Source: Melioribacter roseus (lineage in GTDB: Bacteria; Bacteroidota; Ignavibacteria; Ignavibacteriales; Melioribacteraceae). Taken from it: a stretch of 64,000 bases of DNA. Shown one piece after another: positions 43,297-52,956 of this stretch (position 1 is its first letter; each line of letters begins with the position of its first letter). The position numbers were made by a program, and so were the translations under genes. Location of the stretch: NCBI GenBank assembly GCA_020722065.1, contig DYLK01000007.1:36934-100933 (forward strand), written 5' to 3'. The notes under the pieces are model-generated. The model made no database searches and had not been told where the DNA came from. It was given only the letters and a program-made list of their open reading frames with translations.

Positions 43297-44047
43297 AAAA
43301 ACTATTTTGATTACGAAAAGTCAAACTGAATTAAAAAATGATATTTCTGAAAAGTCATTTGAAAAGTTCAATTTCATTTTTCTTCCAACAATTATTACAA
43401 CTCGCAAGCAACTTTCGTGCGATGAACTGAAATTTATTACAGATTATCAAAATTTTGATTGGATAATTTTCTCATCGATAAATGCTGTTGAATATTTTTT
43501 TCAGATAATTAAAATTGAAGATTTTCGTAAATCAAAAATCAAAATTGCCGTTGTTGGCGAAAAGACAAAAAATGCAGTAATCAGTAAAAATCTAAAAGTG
43601 GAAATTTGTCCATATAACTTTTCGCAAGAAGGATTAATTGAAGAATTTAGCAAAATCGATATAAAATTGGCTAAAATCTTAATCCCAACATCAGCTCAAA
43701 GTAGGACAAAATTGAAAATTGAACTTGAAAATTTCGGTGCCGAAGTTAAACGAATTTGTATCTATAAAACATCAACAAATTTGGAATTAAGAAATACAAA
43801 AATCATACACAAATTGCGTGTCGAAAAACCAGATATTTTCATTTTTACAAGCCCAACAAGTTTTTATGGATTTTTGGAACTTATTAATGTCGAAAAAATC
43901 GAAGACTATTTTCAGGATTCTGAAGTAATTTCAATCGGACATATAACTTCCGAAGCAATTCAGAAAGCAAATATTCAATCGCAAATTATTTCAGAAAAAT
44001 ATACTATAAAATCAATTATTAACGAATTAGTGAAAAGAAACAATTAA
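43280..44047 (+). CDS. hemD: Uroporphyrinogen-III synthase
   Basis: Cyclises hydroxymethylbilane to uroporphyrinogen III. The family has low sequence identity, so assignment leans on the two-lobed length (255 residues), DWIIFSSINAVEYFFQII in lobe 1, VVGEKTKNAV, and FIFTSPTSFYGFLELI plus SIGHITSEAI in lobe 2, together with the position between hemC and hemE. The start ATG lies inside hemC (17-base overlap), and the stop directly abuts the hemE start. Confidence 0.88.
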   Translation: MKSINKKTILITKSQTELKNDISEKSFEKFNFIFLPTIITTRKQLSCDELKFITDYQNFDWIIFSSINAVEYFFQIIKIEDFRKSKIKIAVVGEKTKNAVISKNLKVEICPYNFSQEGLIEEFSKIDIKLAKILIPTSAQSRTKLKIELENFGAEVKRICIYKTSTNLELRNTKIIHKLRVEKPDIFIFTSPTSFYGFLELINVEKIEDYFQDSEVISIGHITSEAIQKANIQSQIISEKYTIKSIINELVKRNN

Positions 44048-45094
44048 ATGATAAAAAATGATTTATTAATAAAAGCTGCAAAAATGCAGAAGACAGAACG
44101 CACTCCAATTTGGATTATGCGACAAGCTGGAAGATATTTGCCCGAATACAGAAAAATTCGCGAAAAAGCAGATTTTTTAACAATGATAAAAACTCCAGAA
44201 CTTGCAACCGAAGTAACAATTCAACCAGTTGACATAATTGGAGTTGATGCCGCAATAATTTTTTCGGATATTCTCGTAATTCCAGAAGCGATGGGATTTG
44301 AATATTCAATGCAAGAAAAAGTCGGTCCAAAGTTCAAAACCCCAATTGTTTCGGCAAATCAAATCAGAAAAATTGAAATTCCAGATGTTCGCGAAAAATT
44401 GAATTATGTTTTTGAAGCCGTGAAAATGACAAAATCGCAATTAAATGGAAAAGTACCACTTATTGGATTTTCGGGTTCACCTTGGACTTTGCTTACTTAT
44501 TTGATTGAAGGTGGAAGTTCAAAGAATTTTGGGAAAACAAAGAAATTCATTCTGAACGAAAGAAAAGCGGCTCATCAACTTTTAGAAAAAATATCACTCA
44601 CAATAATTGAATATTTGAGCATAAAAATTGAATCTGGAATTGATATTTATCAGATTTTCGATTCTTGGGGCGGAGTTTTATCTAAATCGCATTATTTGGA
44701 ATTTTCGCTAAAATACATCGATTTAATCATTTCAGAATTGAAAAAAAGATACAATATTCCATCGATAATTTTCTCGAAAGGCGTATTTAATTCGCTTGAA
44801 GAAATGTCGGAAACTCAAGCAAATGTAATTAGTTTGGATTGGACAATTCCAATTGATTTCGCAAAAAAAGTAACAAATAACAAAAAATCTCTTCAAGGAA
44901 ATCTTGACCCAACTATTCTTTATGCAAACGAAACAGAAATTGCAAAAGAAGCTGAAAAAGTATTAGCAGAATTTGGAAATGGAAACGGGCATATTTTTAA
45001 TCTCGGACATGGAATTTTGCCAGATATTGAGCCGAGTAAGTTGAAATTCCTTGTTGACTATGTAAAATCAGAAAGTAGAAAATATCATGAATAA
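44048..45094 (+). CDS. hemE: Uroporphyrinogen decarboxylase
   Basis: Removes four carboxylates from uroporphyrinogen III to give coproporphyrinogen III. 348 residues, TIM barrel. N-terminal signature RTPIWIMRQAGRYLPEYR with the catalytic Arg pair, DAAIIFSDILVIPEAMG (catalytic Asp), GFSGSPWTLLTYLIEGG and the C-terminal FNLGHGILPDIEP. Begins at the base after the hemD stop and overlaps hemN by eight bases. Confidence 0.97.
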   Translation: MIKNDLLIKAAKMQKTERTPIWIMRQAGRYLPEYRKIREKADFLTMIKTPELATEVTIQPVDIIGVDAAIIFSDILVIPEAMGFEYSMQEKVGPKFKTPIVSANQIRKIEIPDVREKLNYVFEAVKMTKSQLNGKVPLIGFSGSPWTLLTYLIEGGSSKNFGKTKKFILNERKAAHQLLEKISLTIIEYLSIKIESGIDIYQIFDSWGGVLSKSHYLEFSLKYIDLIISELKKRYNIPSIIFSKGVFNSLEEMSETQANVISLDWTIPIDFAKKVTNNKKSLQGNLDPTILYANETEIAKEAEKVLAEFGNGNGHIFNLGHGILPDIEPSKLKFLVDYVKSESRKYHE

Positions 45095-46466
45095 TTCCAA
45101 AATAGATTTTGATTTAATCAAAAAATACGACAAACCAGGACCACGTTATACAAGTTATCCAACGGCACCACAATTTAGCGATAATTTTTCTTATCACGAA
45201 TTTTTAGCTGAAATCGAAAGAACAAACACAAATTCCGAAAAAGATTTATCTCTTTATTTTCATCTTCCGTTTTGTGATACTTTGTGCTATTTCTGCGGTT
45301 GCAATATGATTGTAAGTAACAATAGAAAACGAATCTCAACATACGTTCAATATATAGTAAAGGAATTGGATTTGCTAAAAAGTAAGCTAAATCCAAATCG
45401 AAAAATCTCGCAATTACATTGGGGCGGCGGAACTCCAACTCATCTAAATCCAGATGAAATTGAATTCTTAGGCGAAGCAATTCGTTCACGATTCCAATTC
45501 AGAAAAGATGCGGAAATTAGTTGCGAAATTGACCCGCGTGGAATGACGAAAGCTCACGTTGAAGCACTTCAAAAAGTTGGTTTTAACCGAGTAAGTATGG
45601 GAGTTCAGGATTTCAATCCACAAGTTCAGAAAGCTGTTAACAGAATTCAAAGTGAAGAAATTACTCGACAAGTGATTGATTGGGCAAGAGAATTGAATTT
45701 TGAAAGTATCAATTTAGATTTGATGTATGGTTTGCCATTTCAGAATTATAATTCATTTTCATCAACTTTGGATAAAATTGTTGAAATAAATCCAAATCGA
45801 GTTGCCGTTTTTAATTATGCTCACGTTCCTTGGATGAAAAAACACATGGAATTAATCAAGAAAGAAGATTTGCCAACTCCAGAAGAAAAATTCGATTTAC
45901 TGAAATTATCAATCGAAAAATTAACTTCAGCGGGATATGTTTTTATTGGAATGGATCATTTCGCAAAACCAGATGACGAACTCGCTATTGCTTTGAAAAA
46001 CAAGCAACTTTATCGAAATTTTCAAGGATATTCTACAAGAAGTGGAACAGATTTGCACGCTTTGGGAATTACTGGAATCAGTCAGTTTGGCAATGTTTAT
46101 TCCCAAAATGTTAAGACAGAAAAAGAATATTTTGAAACAATTGACAAAGGTGAAATCCCAATTGCAAAAGGCTACAAAATGGATGAAGATGACATTTTGA
46201 GAAAAGATGTAATTATGCGAATAATGTGTGATTTTGAACTCGATTTCGCCAAAATTGAAGAAAAATATAACATCAATTTTGAGAATTATTTTGCTTGGGG
46301 GATTAAAAATCTTACAGAATTGATAAATGATAATTTGGTTGAAATATTTGATAAGAAGTTGATTATCAAAGAAAAAGGGAGATTACTTGTTCGAAATGTG
46401 GCAATGAATTTTGATGCTTTTATCGAAAAGCAACTTGACAAAGCAAAATATTCAAGAACAATTTAA
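45087..46466 (+). CDS. hemN: Oxygen-independent coproporphyrinogen III oxidase
   Basis: Radical-SAM enzyme that converts coproporphyrinogen III to protoporphyrinogen IX without oxygen. 459 residues, the length of E. coli HemN. The cluster-binding motif CDTLCYFCGC (CxxxCxxC plus extra Cys) is near residue 60, in YFHLPFCDTLCYFCGCNM, preceded by GPRYTSYPTAP, the HemN N-terminal trip-wire segment that separates true HemN from HemW. WGGGTPTHLNPDE follows. No oxygen-dependent HemF is in the window, consistent with anaerobic or microaerobic haem synthesis. Confidence 0.95.
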   Translation: MNNSKIDFDLIKKYDKPGPRYTSYPTAPQFSDNFSYHEFLAEIERTNTNSEKDLSLYFHLPFCDTLCYFCGCNMIVSNNRKRISTYVQYIVKELDLLKSKLNPNRKISQLHWGGGTPTHLNPDEIEFLGEAIRSRFQFRKDAEISCEIDPRGMTKAHVEALQKVGFNRVSMGVQDFNPQVQKAVNRIQSEEITRQVIDWARELNFESINLDLMYGLPFQNYNSFSSTLDKIVEINPNRVAVFNYAHVPWMKKHMELIKKEDLPTPEEKFDLLKLSIEKLTSAGYVFIGMDHFAKPDDELAIALKNKQLYRNFQGYSTRSGTDLHALGITGISQFGNVYSQNVKTEKEYFETIDKGEIPIAKGYKMDEDDILRKDVIMRIMCDFELDFAKIEEKYNINFENYFAWGIKNLTELINDNLVEIFDKKLIIKEKGRLLVRNVAMNFDAFIEKQLDKAKYSRTI

Positions 46467-47413
46467 TGGAAAAAGTTGCAGTAGTTTTGTTTAATCTTGG
46501 CGGACCAGATAGTTTGCAATCTGTTCAACCTTTTCTTAAAAATCTTTTTAGCGACCCAGATATTTTCAAAATTCCAATCGGACAAAAATTGTTCGCAAAA
46601 CTGATTTCTTCACTTCGTTCAAAAAAAGTAGTAAAACAATACGCATTAATTGGTGGGAAATCGCCAATAAATGAGCTTACAGAAAATCAAAGAATCGCTT
46701 TGGAAAGTGTTTTACAAAAGGATAATACTCATTTCGAAGTTTTTGTCGCAATGAGATATTGGCATCCATTAACAGAAGAAATTGTGAAAATAGTTGAAAA
46801 AGGAAATTTTTCAAAGATAATTTTACTTTCACTTTATCCCCATAAATCAATAGTAACAACTGGTTCTTCTATAAATGAATGGTTTCGATTTTACAAAGGA
46901 AATAGAGAAAAGATTGCAATAATTGAAGAATATCACAATAATTCTGAATATCATAAAGCAATAAATCAGCGAATTGACCAAACATTGCTCGAATTTTCAG
47001 AAATAGAGAAAGTTGAATTTCTGTTTAGTGCTCACAGCGTTCCTCAAAGTTTGATTGCAAGCGGCGACCCATATCAATCGCAAATTCTTGCAAGTATTAA
47101 CGGAATTATGCAACAGCGGACTGACAATCGGAAATTCCACGTAAGTTACCAAAGTAAAGTTGGTCCTGTAAAATGGCTTGAACCATCAACAGAAAAATTT
47201 GTTGAAGAACTTGGTAAAAATGGTGTGAAAAACTTGCTTGTAATTCCAATTAGCTTTGTTACTGACCATATTGAAACACTTTTTGAACTTGGAATTGAGT
47301 ATCGAAAAGTAGCAGAAAAAAGTGGAATTGTAAATTTCAAAGTGATGAAAGCATTAAATAGCTCTGAAATATTTATAAATATGTTAAAAAATTTGGTACT
47401 TGAAAAATTATGA
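46466..47413 (+). CDS. hemH: Ferrochelatase
   Basis: Inserts Fe2+ into protoporphyrin IX (or, in the coproporphyrin route, coproporphyrin III). 315 residues. Signature regions: VLFNLGGPDSLQSVQPFLKN at the N-terminus, the catalytic His in FSAHSVPQSLIASGDPY, and the Glu helix in FVTDHIETLFELGIEY. Its ATG shares one base with the hemN stop; its stop overlaps the next gene. With HemN upstream the classical protoporphyrin route is the better fit. Confidence 0.95.
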   Translation: MEKVAVVLFNLGGPDSLQSVQPFLKNLFSDPDIFKIPIGQKLFAKLISSLRSKKVVKQYALIGGKSPINELTENQRIALESVLQKDNTHFEVFVAMRYWHPLTEEIVKIVEKGNFSKIILLSLYPHKSIVTTGSSINEWFRFYKGNREKIAIIEEYHNNSEYHKAINQRIDQTLLEFSEIEKVEFLFSAHSVPQSLIASGDPYQSQILASINGIMQQRTDNRKFHVSYQSKVGPVKWLEPSTEKFVEELGKNGVKNLLVIPISFVTDHIETLFELGIEYRKVAEKSGIVNFKVMKALNSSEIFINMLKNLVLEKL

Positions 47414-48777
47414 TGAAAAAAGAAATAGTAATTCTCGGCGGTGGAATTTCGGGGTTATCGACAGCATTTTGGTTTAAAGAAAATCATTCAGATTTTTTAT
47501 TGCTCGAAGCAAATTCCGAAGTTGGCGGAAATATGCAAACAGAATTAGCTGATGATTTTTTAATAGATTATGGACCAAATAGCGGGTTAGAAACAAATCC
47601 GCATATTCGAGAAATAATCTCCAAAATTGGCTTGGAAAACGAATTTATTTATTCAAATCCACAAGGGAATAAAAGATATATTCTTAAAAATGGAGAATTG
47701 CAAGCTTTGCCGATGTCTCCAAAATCTTTTCTTTTGACGAAATTATTCTCAACAAAAGCAAAATTAAGATTACTTGCTGAACCATTTATTGGGAAATCAG
47801 AAGATGGATATTATCAGAGCATTGCTCAATTTGTGGAAAGAAGATTAGGGAAAGAATTTCTTGATTACGCAATCGATCCATTTGTTTCTGGTGTTTTTGC
47901 TGGCGACCCGAGAAAGTTGAGTGTGAAATCAGCTTTCCCGAAATTATACAGATTAGAAGAAGTTTACGGTGGCTTGATAAAAGGCACAATAAAAGGAGCA
48001 AAAGAACGTAAAAACCGTGGTGAAGAATCAAAACAAAGTGCTAAAATGTTCTCAATGAAATTTGGTATGCAGTCTTTCGCAAAAGGAATCGCAAAATACA
48101 TTGGAGAAAATGTACTAACAAATTCAATTGTGAAATCAGTCGAAAAGCACGATAATTCCTACAAAATTGTCTATTTGCAGAATAATCTTGAACAAGAAAT
48201 TATTGCAAATAAAATAATCTCGACATTACCAGCTTATGCTGCGAGCAAAGTTTTTCTGAAAATTGACAACGAGTTATCAAATCATTTGGATGAAATTTTC
48301 TATCCGACTGTGATGGTTTTGTTTGTTGGATATGAAAAGCAGCAAATTCGAAGAGAATTAGATGGTTTTGGCTTTTTGATTCCAACATTAGAAAAAAAGA
48401 ATTTTCTTGGGGGAATTTGGAGTTCAACAATATTCGAAAATCGTTCGAATTCGCGAAATTCAGCTTTTACTATTTTTATTGGCGGAGCAAAAGACCAAAA
48501 TCGGAATTGGGAAAATCCACAAGAAATTATTGAAGAAGTTTTGTCAGAATTCCAAAAAACGATGAATATTGACGGAAAACCAAATTTCATCCGACATAAA
48601 GTCTGGAAAAATGCAATTCCCCAATACAATCTTGGTTATATCGAACATGAAAAATATTTCCAAAAATTTGAAGAAGAGAACAAAGGGATCTATCTTTCTG
48701 GGAATTATAGAGGAGGAATTTCAGTTGGTGATTGTGTTAAGAATTCCAAATTGAATTTTGATAGAATTATGATTTAA
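47410..48777 (+). CDS. hemY: Protoporphyrinogen oxidase, HemY type
   Basis: FAD-dependent oxidase that removes six electrons from protoporphyrinogen IX (or coproporphyrinogen III). 455 residues. The Rossmann motif IVILGGGISGLSTAF opens the protein, followed by LLEANSEVGGNMQTE, DYGPNSGLETNP, and the C-terminal FAD contact GNYRGGISVGDCVKN. Overlaps hemH by four bases and is the last gene of the operon. The electron acceptor in an organism using HemN is an open point, since HemY enzymes normally use O2. Confidence 0.93.
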   Translation: MMKKEIVILGGGISGLSTAFWFKENHSDFLLLEANSEVGGNMQTELADDFLIDYGPNSGLETNPHIREIISKIGLENEFIYSNPQGNKRYILKNGELQALPMSPKSFLLTKLFSTKAKLRLLAEPFIGKSEDGYYQSIAQFVERRLGKEFLDYAIDPFVSGVFAGDPRKLSVKSAFPKLYRLEEVYGGLIKGTIKGAKERKNRGEESKQSAKMFSMKFGMQSFAKGIAKYIGENVLTNSIVKSVEKHDNSYKIVYLQNNLEQEIIANKIISTLPAYAASKVFLKIDNELSNHLDEIFYPTVMVLFVGYEKQQIRRELDGFGFLIPTLEKKNFLGGIWSSTIFENRSNSRNSAFTIFIGGAKDQNRNWENPQEIIEEVLSEFQKTMNIDGKPNFIRHKVWKNAIPQYNLGYIEHEKYFQKFEEENKGIYLSGNYRGGISVGDCVKNSKLNFDRIMI

Positions 48778-48805
48778 AAAGCGATTTGATACACAAACCG
48801 CTTTT
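48777..48805. terminator. Terminator between the haem operon and the endonuclease-like gene
   Basis: AAAAGCG-A-TTTG (48777-48788) pairs with CAAA-C-CGCTTTT (48794-48805) with one A/C mismatch and a 5-nt loop. It overlaps the last base of hemY and serves both the haem operon (+) and the convergent gene ending at 48817. Confidence 0.8.
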
Positions 48806-48816
48806 CTATAAAGTTT

Positions 48817-49827
48817 TTATTTTGAAGTAAGTACGAATTTTGCATAAACTGCAAGATGATCTGTAAAACCACCAAGATATTTTTTCCCAGCATAAGTTCT
48901 AAACGGACTACCTTTGTACTTCCCTTCTTGCTCAAGAAGATAATCCAATTTATTGATTGAGTAGCTTCCATCTAAATACTTAAAATTTGAGTTTTTCACA
49001 ACATCTTGCGAAACAATAATTTGATCAATCATCCCCCAAACACCTTGATAAAGATAACTACCTTCATTGTTATCCTCTTTAACTGATGACAGATTTACAA
49101 GATCATTTTTCCCATACGATGGCAAACCATATTTTTTAGCCGAAAGAACACAAGCGATTGAAGTATTGTTTGGTTCATCGTTAAAATCCCCGAGAATTAT
49201 TACATTATCTTTAATTTCTTTCCTACTTAAATATCCTTTTAAAACGTTTGCGGCAGAAATACGTTTCCAATCACTTTTTTCTTCTCCGCCACTTCGAGAA
49301 GGCCAATGATTTACAAAAATGTTTATTATTTCGCCGTTATTTGCTTGTAATTTGTTGTAAAAAATAAAACGTGTTCTCCTATTTTTTTCAATTGGAACAA
49401 CAATTGTGTCTGTGGCAAGTAACTTAAATTTATCTTTTCTAAATGCTAAACCGACATCAATGCCACGAAAATCTTGGGATTCAGTATAACTTATTTCGTA
49501 TTTGCTGCCATTTTTTACTTTCGAAAAGAGCAATTCAAGCATAGATTTATGTTCGACTTCTTCAAATGAAATAATATCTGGACCTTTGCCACTATTCATT
49601 TCTGATATAACTTTGGATAGATTCAGTACTTTGTGATTTAACCTTTCTTCAGTCCAATTTTTTTCACTATTTGGTGTAAATTCTTCGTCTTTCGTTTTTG
49701 GATCATCAATTGTATCAAATAAGTTTTCAACATTCCAATTAGCGACAAAAATTGTATCTTTAATCTGAGAAAAACTTAACGAGAAACTAAATAACAATAT
49801 TAAAACGACTTTCGTTTTTGAATTCAT
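48817..49827 (-). CDS. Secreted endonuclease/exonuclease/phosphatase-family protein
   Basis: A DNase I-like fold protein of 336 residues with a signal peptide (MNSKTKVVLILLFSFSLSFSQ). The core begins IFVANWNVENLFDTIDD with the metal Asn, then ISFEEVEHK (metal Glu), NIFVNHWPSRSGG (catalytic His), ILGDFNDEP (Asp/Asn) and FTDHLAVYAKF (final Asp-His). All catalytic residues appear present. Relatives in Bacteroidetes are secreted nucleases or phosphatases; a lipid or inositol phosphate substrate cannot be excluded. Single gene, divergent from polA by 49 bases. Confidence 0.87.
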   Translation of the reverse strand: MNSKTKVVLILLFSFSLSFSQIKDTIFVANWNVENLFDTIDDPKTKDEEFTPNSEKNWTEERLNHKVLNLSKVISEMNSGKGPDIISFEEVEHKSMLELLFSKVKNGSKYEISYTESQDFRGIDVGLAFRKDKFKLLATDTIVVPIEKNRRTRFIFYNKLQANNGEIINIFVNHWPSRSGGEEKSDWKRISAANVLKGYLSRKEIKDNVIILGDFNDEPNNTSIACVLSAKKYGLPSYGKNDLVNLSSVKEDNNEGSYLYQGVWGMIDQIIVSQDVVKNSNFKYLDGSYSINKLDYLLEQEGKYKGSPFRTYAGKKYLGGFTDHLAVYAKFVLTSK

Positions 49828-49876
49828 TTATAATTCCTTTTTATGTTATGTATATTTAAATCAAAAAAAATAGTTG

Positions 49877-52636
49877 ATGATGAAAAATAAGAAAATATTT
49901 ATTGTAATTGATGCACTTGCCATAGCTTATAAATCATATTTTGCTCACCTTAAAAACCCACTAACAAATTCCAAAGGAGAACCAACTTCGGCAATTTTTG
50001 GATTTGCAAATAGTTTGTTTAAAGTTTTGGAAGAATATCAACCCGATTTTTTAGTAGTTGCGTTCGATTCCAAAGAGAAAACTTTCCGACATGAAAAGTA
50101 TGAATTTTACAAATCTTCACGAGCAGAAATGCCAGAAGAATTAATTCCTCAAATTGAGAAAATAAAGGAATTTGTTGAGTTGCTGAATGTCCCGATATTA
50201 ATTCAGCCAGGTTATGAAGCCGATGATTTAGTTGGCTCAATCTTAAAAATTGCAGAAAAGCAAGATTTTAATTGTTTTGCTGTAACGCCAGATAAAGATT
50301 ATATTCAATTAATAAATGAAAACACAAAAATAATTCGTCCAGGAAAAGGCGGTGATGAATGGCAATTGTTGGACTGTGAGAGTGTGAAAATTGATTACGG
50401 ATTCGAACCAAAAATGATGATTGATTATCTTGGTTTGGTCGGCGATTCTTCAGATGATATTCCTGGAGTAGCTGGAATTGGTCCGAAAAGTGCAACAGAA
50501 TTAATTCAAACTTTTGGCGGAATTAACGAGATTTATAAGAATATCGAAAACATTAAAAAGGAAGCTATCAAATCCAAATTGGGAAATGGTAAAGAAAAGG
50601 CATTTTTATCAAAAGAATTGGCTACAATTATTACTGATATTCCTATAAATATTGATTTTGCAAGCGAAAATTGGCGTAATCTTGATTTCGAAAAGTTGTC
50701 CTCATTTTTACTTCAGCTTGAATTAAAAAGTATTCACAATAAAGCTATCAAATTGTTTGGGGGAAATCAGACAGAAGAAAAGAGCGAAATTCCAAAAATT
50801 CCACAATTTGTAAATAAAGATTATAAACTGATTACTACAAAAAATGAATCAAGAAAACTTGTTGAATATTTATCTGAATTTGAATTTTTAACTTTCGATA
50901 CTGAAACTGATGGTTTGGATTTGTTTTCATCAAAATTGGTTGGAGCTTCGTTTTGTGTAAAAAGTAGTGAAGCATTTTTCGTGGCAATAAATCCCACACA
51001 AAATTCCACTGATTTATTTTCGAAGCAAATTGATAATCGCTTGCCATTCGAAGACTTTAAGGAGATTTTTTCACCATTATTTGAAAACAAAAGAATAAAA
51101 AAAATTGCACAAAACGGGAAATTCGATATTGCTATTTTACGAAGTCACGGAATTACAGTTGAAAATTTTTATTTCGATACAATGCTTGCAAGTTATTTGA
51201 TTGATGCCGATCAAAAACACGGAATGGACGAACTTTCGCAGAAATACTTAAATTATAAACCAATTCCATTTTCTGAATTGGTGGGCGATAAAAAAGACCC
51301 GAGCAAAATATTTGATGTAGAAATTGAGAAATTAGCCGAATACGCAGCGGAAGATGCAGACGTAACATTCCGATTATTTAAAATATTTAGAGATATTCTC
51401 GATAAAGAAAATTTAGCGGAATTGGCGTACAAGATTGAATTCCCGCTGGCAATAGTTCTTGAAAATATGGAAAGAAACGGCGTAAAAGTTGATAAAAAAA
51501 TGCTCGAAGATTTTAGTATTCAATTGCAAAAAAGGTTAGATCTTCTTACAACCGAGATTTATAAAATTGCTGAAGTAAATTTTAACATTAATTCACCAAA
51601 ACAATTGCAGGAAATTCTATTTGAAAAATTGAAATTACCAACAACTTCAAAAACTAAAACTGGCTTTTCTACAGATGCTAAAAATTTAGAAGTATTGCAA
51701 GGCAAACATCCGATAATTGATTTATTATTGGAATACAGACAAATTGGAAAATTAAAATCGACTTATGCGGAAGCTTTGCCGAAATTGATAAATCCCAAAA
51801 CAGGCAAAATACATACAACATACAACCAAACAATTGCTTCAACTGGCAGACTTTCGAGTGTAAATCCAAATTTGCAGAACATTCCAATTCGAACTGAACT
51901 TGGTCAGGAAATTAGAAAAGCATTTATTCCAAGCGACGAAAATCATGTGATAATAAGTGCAGATTATAGCCAAATTGAATTACGAATTATGGCAAGCATT
52001 TGTGAAGATCCATTTCTGACAAAAGCATTCTCAGAAAATGCTGACATTCACAAAAGAACTGCAGCTTTGGTTTTTCAAATTGAAGAAGAACAAGTTACTT
52101 CTGATATGCGAAGAAAAGCAAAAGAAGTAAATTTTGGGATCTTATATGGTTTGGGTGCTTTTGGACTTAAAAGCAGATTGGGAATAACGCAAACACATGC
52201 AAAAGAAATTATCGACACATATTTTTCAACTTTCCCAAATGTAAAAAAGTTTATGTCTGATTCTATCGATTTTGCAAGAAAAAATGGATTTGCACAAACT
52301 CTTTTATTAAGAAAACGTTATTTGAGAAATATTAATAGTAAAAATAATGCAGTTCGTCAATTTGAAGAAAGAGTGGCAATCAATATGCCTATTCAGGGAA
52401 CTGCAGCGGATTTAATTAAAATCGCTATGATAAATATTCACAAAGAATTTATTGCTAATAATTTAATTACCAAAATGGTTTTACAAGTTCATGACGAGTT
52501 GGTTTTTGATGTTTACAAACCAGAAATTGAAATTGTAAAGAAAATTATCACTGAGAAAATGGAAAGTGCATTAGTTTTGAATGTTCCATTGCGAGTTGAA
52601 GTAGGAATTGGCAAAAATTGGTTGGAAGCACATTAA
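49877..52636 (+). CDS. polA: DNA polymerase I
   Basis: Repair and Okazaki-fragment polymerase, about 919 residues in the classical three-part layout. Residues 1-300 form the 5'-nuclease (DALAIAYKSYFAH, DYLGLVGDSSDDIPGVAGIGPK). Residues 325-500 form the 3'-5' exonuclease with intact catalytic acids (LTFDTETDGLD, YAAEDADVTFRL), so proofreading is expected. The rest is the polymerase with SADYSQIELRIMAS, the O-helix RRKAKEVNFGILYGLGAFGL (Phe at the ddNTP-selectivity position) and VHDELVFDV. ATG 49877 or 49880 are both possible starts; an in-frame TTG lies just before. A CAU-anticodon tRNA follows 62 bases later. Confidence 0.95.
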   Translation: MMKNKKIFIVIDALAIAYKSYFAHLKNPLTNSKGEPTSAIFGFANSLFKVLEEYQPDFLVVAFDSKEKTFRHEKYEFYKSSRAEMPEELIPQIEKIKEFVELLNVPILIQPGYEADDLVGSILKIAEKQDFNCFAVTPDKDYIQLINENTKIIRPGKGGDEWQLLDCESVKIDYGFEPKMMIDYLGLVGDSSDDIPGVAGIGPKSATELIQTFGGINEIYKNIENIKKEAIKSKLGNGKEKAFLSKELATIITDIPINIDFASENWRNLDFEKLSSFLLQLELKSIHNKAIKLFGGNQTEEKSEIPKIPQFVNKDYKLITTKNESRKLVEYLSEFEFLTFDTETDGLDLFSSKLVGASFCVKSSEAFFVAINPTQNSTDLFSKQIDNRLPFEDFKEIFSPLFENKRIKKIAQNGKFDIAILRSHGITVENFYFDTMLASYLIDADQKHGMDELSQKYLNYKPIPFSELVGDKKDPSKIFDVEIEKLAEYAAEDADVTFRLFKIFRDILDKENLAELAYKIEFPLAIVLENMERNGVKVDKKMLEDFSIQLQKRLDLLTTEIYKIAEVNFNINSPKQLQEILFEKLKLPTTSKTKTGFSTDAKNLEVLQGKHPIIDLLLEYRQIGKLKSTYAEALPKLINPKTGKIHTTYNQTIASTGRLSSVNPNLQNIPIRTELGQEIRKAFIPSDENHVIISADYSQIELRIMASICEDPFLTKAFSENADIHKRTAALVFQIEEEQVTSDMRRKAKEVNFGILYGLGAFGLKSRLGITQTHAKEIIDTYFSTFPNVKKFMSDSIDFARKNGFAQTLLLRKRYLRNINSKNNAVRQFEERVAINMPIQGTAADLIKIAMINIHKEFIANNLITKMVLQVHDELVFDVYKPEIEIVKKIITEKMESALVLNVPLRVEVGIGKNWLEAH

Positions 52637-52698
52637 ATATTTGTTGCATAATAAAAATGAAAGCAATATAATTGAACTCGTTTTTTCAAAACTTATTT

Positions 52699-52772
52699 GG
52701 GCCTATAGCTCAGCCGGTTAGAGCATCTGACTCATAATCAGAGGGTCGGTGGTTCGAACCCATCTGGGCCCA
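52699..52772 (+). tRNA. tRNA with CAU anticodon, probably tRNA-Ile2 (lysidine type)
   Basis: Full cloverleaf: acceptor GGGCCTA/TGGGCCC, D-arm AGCTCAGCCGGTTAGAGC, anticodon arm TCTGA-CTCATAA-TCAGA (anticodon CAT), T-arm GGTTCGAACCC, no encoded CCA. A paired G1-C72 rules out the initiator. C4-G69 and C5-G68 are present, the pairs the lysidine synthetase TilS favours in tRNA-Ile2, so AUA-reading isoleucine tRNA is more likely than elongator Met. That choice is inference. Confidence 0.9.
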
Positions 52773-52798
52773 CAAGTCGAAAGACTTAAAAAATGCGG

Positions 52799-52832
52799 AA
52801 AGCTCGATCTCGAAAGAAATTGAGCTTTTTTT
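52799..52832 (+). terminator. Terminator of the tRNA transcript
   Basis: AAAGCTCGAT (52799-52808) pairs with ATTGAGCTTT (52819-52828), one G-U pair, 10-nt loop, ending in a run of seven T. It is 26 bases past the tRNA. The rest of the gap to the menE end (to 52956) is A/T-rich with one suspected dispersed repeat. Confidence 0.85.
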
Positions 52833-52888
52833 ATTTAAAAAAATCAAAATGAAGATAAAGATTAAGCCTATAAGTTTCTAAAGAGAAA

Positions 52889-52914
52889 GATTCTTCGCTC
52901 CGTTCAGAATGACA
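52889..52914. repeat. Possible dispersed intergenic repeat unit
   Basis: The stretch GATTCTTCGCTCCGTTCAGA followed by ATGAC is noticeably more GC-rich than the surrounding spacer and resembles short intergenic repeat units seen many times in other genomes. Only one copy is in this window, so repeat status rests on recollection of similar motifs, not on internal evidence. Confidence 0.3.
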
Positions 52915-52956
52915 TTTTTGAGACTGTGAGACTTAATGATTAGTCGATTTTACTGC

